Assembly: GCA_046732895.1 (NCBI GenBank)
Contig: JBKPNZ010000003.1
Location: forward strand, 1 to 24,811
Direction of reading: 5' to 3'
Source of the DNA: JBKPNZ01 sp046732895
GTDB lineage: Bacteria; Actinomycetota; Thermoleophilia; Solirubrobacterales; 70-9
DNA length: 24,811 bases
The stretch's first letter is position 1. Every line of letters starts with the position of its first letter. The translations under genes were made by a program, and so were the position numbers. The notes below the pieces were generated by a model that was not told the DNA's origin, searched no databases, and was given only the letters and a program-made list of their open reading frames with translations. This document shows positions 15,343 to 21,569 of the stretch, in pieces.

Positions 15343-17318
15343 ACAGACCGGCGCAGGAGGGGCTGACGCGGCGCTTCCTGGGCGTTCCGTGGCTGTTCGC
15401 GATCGCCTACTCCGCGGTCGGGTTCTCGATCTACTTCTCGCTGGGGGTCGTAGCGGACCATGGGCTCGGCCTGACGCCCGCGATCTTCCTCGCCGCGGGG
15501 GTCCTGTTCGTGATCGCGACCATGACCTATGTCGAGGGCGGGGCGATGTTCCGCGAGCGGGGTGGCTCGTCGACGATGGCGCGCCACGCGTTCAACGAGC
15601 TCGTGAGCTTCATTGCCGGGTGGGCGATCCTGATCGACTACATGATCGTGATCGCCCTCGCGGCGGTCTCGACGCCCCATTACCTCGGGCCGATCTGGGG
15701 CGGATTCACGCACGGTGCGGGGGAGGTGCTGGTGGCGATCGGGGTGATCGTCGTGGTCGCGATTGTCAACGTCCGCGGGTTCACGGGGCAGCGGCGGCAG
15801 GGAGTGTTCGTGGCGCTGGCGCTCGGCGACCTTCTGCTGCAGCTGCTGGTGATCGTCGTCGGTGCGCTCGTGATCTGGAATCCGGATGCGCTCACCGCGA
15901 ACCTCCACCTGTTCACCTCGCCGTCGCTCGACGACGCGGTGTACGCGCTCGTGATCGCGACCGTCGCGTTCGCGGGGATCGAGGCGGCGTCGGACCTCGC
16001 GCCGGACCTGCGGTTCCGGCCGGGCGAGCTCGGCAGGGTCGTCAGCGCGAGCGCGGTGGTCCTGCCCCTCGTGTACGCGGGGATCGCGGTGGTCGCCCTG
16101 ATGGCTGTCCCGGTGGTGAGCGGTCCGGATGGCCCTCACACGGCGCTGGGCGGGAAGTACATCGAGGAGCCGGTTCTGGGGGTGGTGAAGAGCTTCGACC
16201 CGGCCTGGCTCTCCGATGTGATGCAGGTCGCTGTCGTTGCGATCGCGCCCGCGACCCTCATCTGGGCCGCGAGCACGGCGATGCTCGGGCTCTCGCGGCA
16301 TGTCTACACGCTGGCCACGAATCGCCAGATTCCGAGCTGGCTGGGGAAGCTGGGGCGGCGGCGCACGACGCCGTTCATCGCGATCTGGGGCGCGGCGGCG
16401 ATCTGCGCGGGCCTGGTGGTGCCCGGCGACATCGAGTTCCTGGCCGGCGTCTATGCGTTCGGGGCGACCCTCGCGATTGCCATCGCGCACCTGTCGATCC
16501 TGCGGTTGCGCGTTACGGAGCCGGATCGGGAGCGGCCATTCCGCATTCCGTGGGATGTGTCCGTGGGGGGGAGGCGCATGCCGCTTCCGGCGATTGCGGG
16601 CCTGGTGTTCACCACGCTTGCGTGGTTGAGCGTGATCGTCTTTCACTCCGGTGCCCGCTTCATCGGCGGTGGGTGGATGGTCTTCGGGGTGGGCGCATAC
16701 ATCGTCTATCGGGTGGTGGTGGAGGGGACCACGCTCACCAAGCGGGTGCAGGTGCCGGCCTCCGCCCTGGTGAAGGATGTGTCCCAGCTGGAGTACGGCG
16801 ACATCCTGGTGCCGGTGTTCGGCACGGCGCTCGACGACGACATCGTGGGCACGGCCGGGCGGCTGGCTGACGCCGCGCTGGATCCGGGGGAGACACCGCC
16901 GCGCCTGGAGGTGATCTACGTGGTCGAGGTGCCGCTGACCCTGCCGCTTGATGCGCCGCCCTCGCCCGATCAGATGGAGATTGCGAACGCCGCCCTCGCG
17001 CGCGCGCAGGAGGTGGGTGGGGAGTACGAGACGGTCGAGGTGGCGACGTCGGTTGTGCGGGCGCGCTCGATCGGGGCGGGGATCGTGCAGGCGGCGCGCG
17101 AGCGCAACGTCGAGCTGATCGTGATGGGCGGTGAGCCGCCGACCCGCGTTCGGGGTGGCGCCGTCCTTGGCGGGCGCGGGGGTGCGCGCCCCGACGAGAT
17201 CGGGCCGGTGACCGAGTACGTGCTCCGCAAGTCGCCGTGCCGGGTGCTGATCACGGCGCCGGCATCGGAGCGCCTCTCCGGGAAGCCGACGAAGCCGGCT
17301 GCTGCAACGGTGAACTAG
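15339..17318 (+). CDS. APC-superfamily permease with C-terminal UspA-like domain (2)
   Basis: 659 residues from a TTG at 15339, supported by GGAAG five bases upstream and TTGA overlap with the small membrane protein. About 12 membrane segments with the same landmarks as the upstream permease (AIAYSAVGFSIYFSLGVVADHGLGLTP, YVEGGAMFRERGGSSTMARHAFNELVSFIAGW), then a UspA-like domain from about 483 to 640 (GDILVPVFG ... VELIVMGGEPP ... SPCRVLITAP) whose Gly-rich loop is expanded (about residues 600-620) relative to the first permease. The two permeases are paralogues that have clearly diverged, so a heteromer or two substrates are both possible. Followed 39 bases later by trkA genes, which favours a K+ or cation role. 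Confidence 0.88.
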   Translation: MNRPAQEGLTRRFLGVPWLFAIAYSAVGFSIYFSLGVVADHGLGLTPAIFLAAGVLFVIATMTYVEGGAMFRERGGSSTMARHAFNELVSFIAGWAILIDYMIVIALAAVSTPHYLGPIWGGFTHGAGEVLVAIGVIVVVAIVNVRGFTGQRRQGVFVALALGDLLLQLLVIVVGALVIWNPDALTANLHLFTSPSLDDAVYALVIATVAFAGIEAASDLAPDLRFRPGELGRVVSASAVVLPLVYAGIAVVALMAVPVVSGPDGPHTALGGKYIEEPVLGVVKSFDPAWLSDVMQVAVVAIAPATLIWAASTAMLGLSRHVYTLATNRQIPSWLGKLGRRRTTPFIAIWGAAAICAGLVVPGDIEFLAGVYAFGATLAIAIAHLSILRLRVTEPDRERPFRIPWDVSVGGRRMPLPAIAGLVFTTLAWLSVIVFHSGARFIGGGWMVFGVGAYIVYRVVVEGTTLTKRVQVPASALVKDVSQLEYGDILVPVFGTALDDDIVGTAGRLADAALDPGETPPRLEVIYVVEVPLTLPLDAPPSPDQMEIANAALARAQEVGGEYETVEVATSVVRARSIGAGIVQAARERNVELIVMGGEPPTRVRGGAVLGGRGGARPDEIGPVTEYVLRKSPCRVLITAPASERLSGKPTKPAAATVN

Positions 17319-17344
17319 GGGTTTGGCCGCCGCGTGTAGGCGTC

Positions 17345-17350
17345 TAGTAT
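17345..17350 (+). promoter_or_regulatory. -10 box of a probable leaderless trkA transcript
   Basis: TAGTAT is followed by 7 bases and ATG at 17358. Sixteen bases upstream TTGGCC (17323-17328) matches 4 of 6 bases of the -35 consensus. This is the best-formed promoter in the window. Confidence 0.55.
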
Positions 17351-17357
17351 CCGCCCC

Positions 17358-17894
17358 ATGCTGGTTCTGATCGTCGGGATCGGCCGGGTTGGCTCGGAGC
17401 TGGCCCGGACCATGCTCAAGGAGGGGCACCAGGTGTCGTGCCTGGACGAGGACCCCGAGTCGCACGCGCGGCTGGAGATCGGGCTGGAGAGCTCGTGGGA
17501 GGACCTCGGTGGGCGCTTCACGGTGGGCACGGGGCTCGAGCTGGATGCCCTTGAGGAGGCGGGGATCGAGAGTGCGGACGCGTTCGTCGCCGCCACCGAC
17601 GGGGACAACACGAACATCGTGATCGCGCAGCTGGCGCAACGGCGGTTCAAGGTGCCGACGGTGATCGCGCGGATCCTGGATCCCTATCGCGCCCAGTGGT
17701 ATGAGACGCAGGGCCTTCACACGATCTGCCCGACGCGGGTGGCCATCGACATGCTCACCGGCGAGGTCCGGCAGGCGGCGGCGCATGCGGCGTGGGACGC
17801 CGAGCGCGGGCCGGCGCGGGCGGCAGCGGCTGAGGATGGTGCCGAGGGGGCCGAGGATGCGGAGGGCGCTCAGGCGGGCGCGGGGGAGGCGTAG
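17358..17894 (+). CDS. TrkA-type RCK N-terminal domain protein (first of pair)
   Basis: A 178-residue cytoplasmic regulator of K+ transport. Residues 1-140 form a complete RCK_N Rossmann domain: LVLIVGIGRVGSELA with GxGxxG at 7-12, an acidic residue ending beta-2 (CLDEDPES), ESADAFVAATDGDNTN, and PTVIARILDPYRA. The RCK_C (TrkA_C) ligand domain is missing; instead there is an Ala/Glu/Gly-rich low-complexity tail (about 143-178). It pairs with the next gene, which has both domains, as in the actinobacterial ceoB/ceoC pair. No Trk/Ktr channel subunit is nearby; the APC permeases upstream are the natural partners. Confidence 0.9.
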   Translation: MLVLIVGIGRVGSELARTMLKEGHQVSCLDEDPESHARLEIGLESSWEDLGGRFTVGTGLELDALEEAGIESADAFVAATDGDNTNIVIAQLAQRRFKVPTVIARILDPYRAQWYETQGLHTICPTRVAIDMLTGEVRQAAAHAAWDAERGPARAAAAEDGAEGAEDAEGAQAGAGEA

Positions 17895-17909
17895 GGCGTG
17901 GGGGACCGG

Positions 17910-18590
17910 ATGTACGTGATCGTGGTCGGCGCCGGGAAGGTGGGATGGAACCTGGCGCGCGAGCTGCTCGACAAGGATCACGAGGTGACCCTGATCGAGA
18001 ACAACCGGAACCGGTATCTGACGGTCGAGCAGGAGCTGGAGCACAACGTGCAGTACGGCGACGCGTCGGAGCTGTGGGTGCTGGAGCGGGCGGGGATCTC
18101 GCGCGCGGACATGGTGATCGCCGTGACGGGAGACGATGAGGACAACATGCTGATCTGCCAGGTGGCGAAGGAGAAGTACCTGGTCGACCGGATCATCGCG
18201 CGGGTGAATAACCCGCGGAACAAGCAGTGGTTTGAGCTTTTGGGGATCAAGCCGGTGGTCTCGGCGACGGACCTCATCCTGCGCCTGATCGAGCACGAGG
18301 TGCCCGAGTACGGCCTGGTTCACCTGCTCGACCTGCCGGAGCAGCGGCTGGAGATCATCGAGATGCTGCTGCCCGATGACTCGCGGGCCGCGGGCGAGCG
18401 GGTGGGGGACCTGGAGATGCCCGAGGGGAGCCTGTTGATCTCCGTGCTGCGCGAGGGGCGTGGGTTCGTGCCGAATGCGGAGACGGTTCTGGAGGCGGGT
18501 GACGAGATCCTTGCCGTGCTGGACCCGACCGTCGAGGAGGACCTGACGACCTACTTCGGCCCGGATGGAGCGGCGGCGAAGGGCTCGTGA
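17910..18590 (+). CDS. TrkA-type RCK protein, N and C domains (second of pair)
   Basis: 226 residues. RCK_N: YVIVVGAGKVGWNLA with GxGxxG, an acidic residue at the end of beta-2 (LIENN), QYGDASELWVLERAGI, AVTGDDEDNM, and DRIIARVNNPRN. RCK_C runs from about 140 to 222 (EIIEMLLPDDS ... GSLLISVLREG ... AGDEILAVLDP) and is the ligand-sensing part, which in the family binds nucleotides such as c-di-AMP or ADP/ATP. Start ATG 17910 has GGGGGA 4 bases upstream; a GTG at 17898 would add four residues. Fifteen bases separate it from the first trkA gene, and its stop overlaps the next gene as GTGA. Confidence 0.92.
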   Translation: MYVIVVGAGKVGWNLARELLDKDHEVTLIENNRNRYLTVEQELEHNVQYGDASELWVLERAGISRADMVIAVTGDDEDNMLICQVAKEKYLVDRIIARVNNPRNKQWFELLGIKPVVSATDLILRLIEHEVPEYGLVHLLDLPEQRLEIIEMLLPDDSRAAGERVGDLEMPEGSLLISVLREGRGFVPNAETVLEAGDEILAVLDPTVEEDLTTYFGPDGAAAKGS

Positions 18591-19819
18591 CCGACCGTAA
18601 GGTGGACTTCCTGCTCGTGGGTGGCGGGATGGCCACCGGGAACTGCGTGGACGAGTTGCGCCGGCGCGGGGTGGAGGGGTCGATTCTGGTGGCGGGGAGG
18701 GAGCCGGAGCCGCCGTACGAGCGCCCCCCGCTCTCGAAGGAGTACATGCGTGGTGAAGCGGTGCGGGAGGACGCGTATGTGAATCCGCGGGAGTGGTACG
18801 AGGAGAACGAGGTGGAGCTGCTCACCTCGACGAATGTGATGGGGCTAGACCTCGAGGCGCGCACGGCGAAGCTGCAGACGAAGGAGGAGGTCGAGTTCGA
18901 CAAGGCGCTCATCGCGACGGGCGCGATGGTGAACATCCTGCGGGTGGAGGGTGCCGAGTTGGAGGGGATCCACTACCTGCGTGCGTTCGGGAACTCTGAT
19001 GCGATTCGCGACGAGGCGCGGGATGCGGAGCATGTGATCCTCATCGGGGGGAGCTACATCGCGACGGAGGTGGCGGCGTCGCTCACCGCCAAGGGGGCGA
19101 AGTGCACGCTCGTGATGATGGAGGAGGTGACGCTCGAGCGGACGTTTGGGGCCGAGGTGGGTCGGTGGTTCCAGGAGTTGCTCGAGTCGAAGGGGATCGA
19201 GGTGCTGGGGGGCGAGGAGCTGGAGGCGTTCGAGGGGAGTGGGCGGATCGAGGCGATCGTGACGAAGAAGGGGACGACTGTGGAGGGGGATGTGGTGGTC
19301 GTCGGTGCGGGGGTGCGCCCCGATGCGATGCTGGCGGAGCGGGCGGGGTTGGAGGTGGACGACGGGATCGTGTGCGACTCGGGGCTCGAGAGCTCGGTGC
19401 CTGGGATCTTCGCGGCGGGGGACTGCTGCTCGTGGGAGAGTGAGGTGCACCGCCGACGGCTGCGGGTGGAGCACTGGGATGTGGCGTTGCAGCAGGGGCG
19501 CCATGCGGCGCGGGGGATGCTCGGTGACAAGAAGCCGTATGTGGAGGTGCCGTACTTCTTCAGCGACCTCGCCGATTGGGCGAGCTACGAGTACGTGGGG
19601 CCGGCCGAGCACTGGGACGAGATCGTGTGGCGGGGGGATCGGGACGCCGGTGAGTTCTCGGCGTGGTACCTCAATGGCGGGCGGGTGGCGGCGGCGCTGT
19701 CGGTGGAGCGCTCCGAGGACCTGGTGGACGCCCGGCGGCTGATCGAGAGCGGGGCGGACGTGTCCGGCCAGAAGGGCGAACTGGCCGACGCGGACTCGGA
19801 GCTGAGTTCGGTCGGCTAA
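18587..19819 (+). CDS. FAD/NAD-dependent ferredoxin-reductase-like oxidoreductase
   Basis: A 410-residue protein of the AIF / rhodocoxin-reductase type. FAD Rossmann motif FLLVGGGMATGN at 9-20, PPYERPPLSKEYM at 42-54 (FAD-binding segment of this group), ATGA near 110-113, second NAD-binding motif LIGGSYIATEVAASL at 152-166, and FAAGDC around 275-280. The last ~90 residues (ADWASYEYVGPAE ... YLNGGRVAAAL) correspond to the C-terminal reductase dimerisation domain. It should transfer electrons from NAD(P)H to a ferredoxin or similar acceptor. It is translationally coupled to the TrkA gene through a GTGA overlap, an unexpected pairing; no ferredoxin or P450 gene is adjacent. Codon use is notably rich in GTG/GGG. 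Confidence 0.9.
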   Translation: MTDRKVDFLLVGGGMATGNCVDELRRRGVEGSILVAGREPEPPYERPPLSKEYMRGEAVREDAYVNPREWYEENEVELLTSTNVMGLDLEARTAKLQTKEEVEFDKALIATGAMVNILRVEGAELEGIHYLRAFGNSDAIRDEARDAEHVILIGGSYIATEVAASLTAKGAKCTLVMMEEVTLERTFGAEVGRWFQELLESKGIEVLGGEELEAFEGSGRIEAIVTKKGTTVEGDVVVVGAGVRPDAMLAERAGLEVDDGIVCDSGLESSVPGIFAAGDCCSWESEVHRRRLRVEHWDVALQQGRHAARGMLGDKKPYVEVPYFFSDLADWASYEYVGPAEHWDEIVWRGDRDAGEFSAWYLNGGRVAAALSVERSEDLVDARRLIESGADVSGQKGELADADSELSSVG

Positions 19820-19823
19820 CAGG

Positions 19824-19852
19824 CGAGACCCCGCCGCGATGGCGGGGCCTCG
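19824..19852. terminator. hairpin between the reductase gene and tRNA-Gln
   Basis: CCCCGCC-GCGAT-GGCGGGG (19829-19847) is a perfect 7-bp stem, extended by CGAG/CTCG across one A/C mismatch. It starts a few bases after the reductase stop and lies just beyond the 3' end of the convergent tRNA gene, so it could end transcription from both sides. No strong T-run follows on either strand, which is common for GC-rich actinobacteria. Confidence 0.65.
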
Positions 19853-19859
19853 ATTGAAG

Positions 19860-19930
19860 CTGCGGGGCAGGGACTCGAACCCCGATTTCTCGGTCCAGAG
19901 CCGAGCGGATTGCCATTATCCGACCCCGCA
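19860..19930 (-). tRNA. tRNA-Gln (anticodon CUG)
   Basis: On the minus strand a full 71-base cloverleaf can be folded: acceptor TGCGGGG/CCCCGCA (7 bp), D arm GGAT/ATCC, anticodon stem CTCGG/CCGAG with loop CTCTGGA (anticodon CTG, read as Gln), 4-base variable loop, and T arm CGGGG/CCCTG with loop TTCGAGT. The U1-A72 pair and discriminator G73 are typical of bacterial tRNA-Gln. The 3' CCA is not encoded. Confidence 0.96.
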
Positions 19931-20003
19931 TCGGGGCACAGCCCGGTTCAGGATAACGAGCCGGCGTCGAGCGGCTATGCAGGGATTCCGTCCGCCTCCG
20001 ATG

Positions 20004-20017
20004 CGAACATACGTTCG
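20004..20017. promoter_or_regulatory. LexA/SOS box upstream of the HNH endonuclease
   Basis: CGAAC-ATAC-GTTCG is a perfect inverted repeat fitting the LexA site of actinobacteria and Bacillus (CGAAC-N4-GTTCG). It ends directly at the ATG (20018). GAACAT at 20005-20010, 7 bases before ATG, could be the -10 box, so bound LexA would cover the promoter. This predicts induction by DNA damage. No lexA gene is in the window. Confidence 0.7.
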
Positions 20018-20758
20018 ATGGCCGGAAACGAAAGCAGCGGTTTTGACTGGCCTGCGATTAGGGCCTACTACGAGGTCGGCCACACCCGCCAAGAGTGTCA
20101 GGCGCGGTTCGGATTCTCGAATGGTGCATGGAACCGCGCCGTGGATCGTGGCGACATCGTGCCGCGTCCGCGCTCAAGCGGAGCGAGGGCGTCAGGTAAG
20201 CGAAAGGCCGTCGCCCGGCTCAGGGCCGAGGGAAGGACCTATGTCGAGATCGCCAACGAGCTCGGATTGACTAAGTCAACTGTCGCGTATCACGCTCGCC
20301 GTGCGGGCCTGCCGGCAGATGAGCGTTTTTCACGCCGGTACGACTGGCGCGTCGTCCAGAGCGCGATCGACGACGAGGGCTTGTCGATGCGGGACTGCAT
20401 GCGCCGTTTCGGCTTCAGCCGCGACGCTTGGGGCAAGGCTGTGAAGCGCGGCGACCTCGTACCTCGCGAGTGGATAACGCCGCTTGACGAACTCCTCGTC
20501 GCCGGGCCCAAGCGAAATCGCGGCCACATCAAGCGTCGGCTTATCCGTGCCGGTCTCAAGGAGGAGCGCTGTGAGAACTGCGGCATCACGGAGTGGCTTG
20601 GCCGGCCACTAAGCATGCAGGTCCACCACAAGAACGGCGACGGCAACGACAACCGGTTGGAGAACCTGGAGCTCCTTTGCGCGAACTGTCATTCGCAGAC
20701 CGAGACCTACGGCGGGCGCAACGGGCATCGCCGTCCGCACCTCACCGTCGTTGCGTAA
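20018..20758 (+). CDS. HNH endonuclease with duplicated DNA-binding modules, SOS-box controlled
   Basis: 246 residues. The C-terminal HNH nuclease (about 180-232) has the zinc knuckles CENC (185-188) and CANC (221-224), the HH pair at 203-204 in QVHHKNGDG, Asn211/Asn217 in DNRLENLELL, and His225. The N-terminal part holds two copies of a ~43-residue module (10-50 and 109-150), each DW...(C)..RFGFS..AW..AV.RGD(I/L)VPR, separated by a helix-turn-helix (about 61-100, with TYVEIANELGLTKSTVAYHARRAGL). So three DNA-binding units precede the nuclease. Start ATG 20018 directly follows an SOS box; upstream in-frame starts would run into the tRNA. Codon use is less GC3-biased than the neighbours (ACT, TCA, TTT, CTT codons appear), a sign of possible transfer. 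Target and role (repair, homing or phage defence) are unknown. Confidence 0.88.
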   Translation: MAGNESSGFDWPAIRAYYEVGHTRQECQARFGFSNGAWNRAVDRGDIVPRPRSSGARASGKRKAVARLRAEGRTYVEIANELGLTKSTVAYHARRAGLPADERFSRRYDWRVVQSAIDDEGLSMRDCMRRFGFSRDAWGKAVKRGDLVPREWITPLDELLVAGPKRNRGHIKRRLIRAGLKEERCENCGITEWLGRPLSMQVHHKNGDGNDNRLENLELLCANCHSQTETYGGRNGHRRPHLTVVA

Positions 20759-20790
20759 CCCTGCAAAAGGCCTGCTGAGACAGCCTTCCG

Positions 20791-20822
20791 AGGCGCTGTG
20801 AGGCGCTGGCGCCTGCTACGTT
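20791..20822 (+). promoter_or_regulatory. hairpin and -10-like box before the exported protein gene
   Basis: AGGCGCTG is repeated at 20791 and 20801 (10-base period); the second copy forms a hairpin AGGCGC-TG-GCGCCT (20801-20814). TACGTT at 20817-20822 follows and lies 9 bases before the ATG at 20832. The hairpin could be an operator over the promoter or the end of the HNH transcript. Confidence 0.35.
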
Positions 20823-20831
20823 GAATCGGCC

Positions 20832-21548
20832 ATGGACGTCTACCAGCGACGGCGTTTGGTCGCGCTCGGCGGCGTCGTGGTGGTCATCGGCTTGATCGTC
20901 GCGATCGCCAGTGCCGGCGGTGATGGGGGTTCCGACGTCACGCCGGTCACGACCAGCACGGCGCAGGCCATGACGAAGGCCGACTTCATCAACAGCGCGG
21001 ATTCCATCTGCGCCGAGACCGCGACCTCGATCGCGAACCTCTCCGGCACCGACATCGCCGACGACGCCCAGCAGGAGCTCGACTACACCAAGAGCGAGCT
21101 CCAGCAGATCCGCAGTCTGCCCCAACCCGAGGGGGGCAGCTCCGACCTCGACGCCTACTTCACCGCCCTCAAGGATCAGATCCAGTCCCTCACCAAGCAG
21201 GCGGAGGCGGCGCAATCCGGCGACACGGCGACCCTCGACTCCCTCCAGACCCAACTCGACGCCGCCGAGTCGAACGTCCGCGAGGCCGCGCAGGCCTACG
21301 GCTTCAACCGCTGCGGCGAGCCCGGCAAGGCGAGCACCGGCGGAGGCGGCGGCACCCCCACGACCACCGCGCCCGCCACCTCAACCGTCCCGGCGCCCAC
21401 CACCACCCCCGTCGCACCCACGACCACCACCCCCGTCACACCGCCCTCGGGCGGCGGCACACCCGGAACCGGCGGCGGCGATACAGGCGGCGGCACCGGG
21501 GGCACCGGAACCGGCGGTGGCGGCGGGTCCGGCGGCGTCTCCGGCTAG
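20832..21548 (+). CDS. membrane-anchored extracytoplasmic helical protein with Thr/Pro/Gly-rich tail
   Basis: 238 residues. A short basic head (YQRRR) and one hydrophobic segment (about 9-28) form a signal anchor or uncleaved signal peptide; no lipobox Cys is present. Residues 45-160 are helical and polar with two cysteines, Cys60 (ADSICAE) and Cys161 (YGFNRCGE), which frame the domain and could form a disulfide outside the membrane. From residue 168 to the end the chain is low-complexity: Gly run, then Thr/Pro/Val-rich, then a Gly/Thr tail, likely a disordered cell-wall-spanning region. I do not recognise a named family; short secreted proteins with the same Cys-framed helical core are common in Thermoleophilia-like genomes as far as I recall. 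Function unknown. Convergent with the ABC genes. Confidence 0.82.
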   Translation: MDVYQRRRLVALGGVVVVIGLIVAIASAGGDGGSDVTPVTTSTAQAMTKADFINSADSICAETATSIANLSGTDIADDAQQELDYTKSELQQIRSLPQPEGGSSDLDAYFTALKDQIQSLTKQAEAAQSGDTATLDSLQTQLDAAESNVREAAQAYGFNRCGEPGKASTGGGGGTPTTTAPATSTVPAPTTTPVAPTTTTPVTPPSGGGTPGTGGGDTGGGTGGTGTGGGGGSGGVSG

Positions 21549-21567
21549 CGACGGCTGGGCGAGCCGG
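21541..21567. terminator. possible shared terminator between convergent genes
   Basis: CCGGCT (21541-21546) and AGCCGG (21562-21567) form a 6-bp stem with a 15-base loop, spanning the short gap between the exported-protein stop and the ABC transporter stop. No T-run. Weak call. Confidence 0.3.
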
Positions 21568-21569
21568 CC

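Noticed and set aside
15315..18323. Open frame of about 1000 codons antisense to permease 2 and trkA
   Set aside because: Same cause: absence of stops from GC-rich codon bias. Composition is charged and repetitive with no recognisable fold.
19860..20758. tRNA-Gln as attachment site of an integrative element carrying the HNH gene
   Set aside because: The HNH gene lies on the 5' side of the tRNA, integration usually uses the 3' end; no integrase and no duplicated tRNA fragment was seen in the window.
21340..21545. Tandem repeat or collagen-like array in the exported protein tail
   Set aside because: The Gly/Thr/Pro codons give irregular GGC-rich DNA without a constant unit; it is low-complexity coding sequence, not a true tandem repeat.
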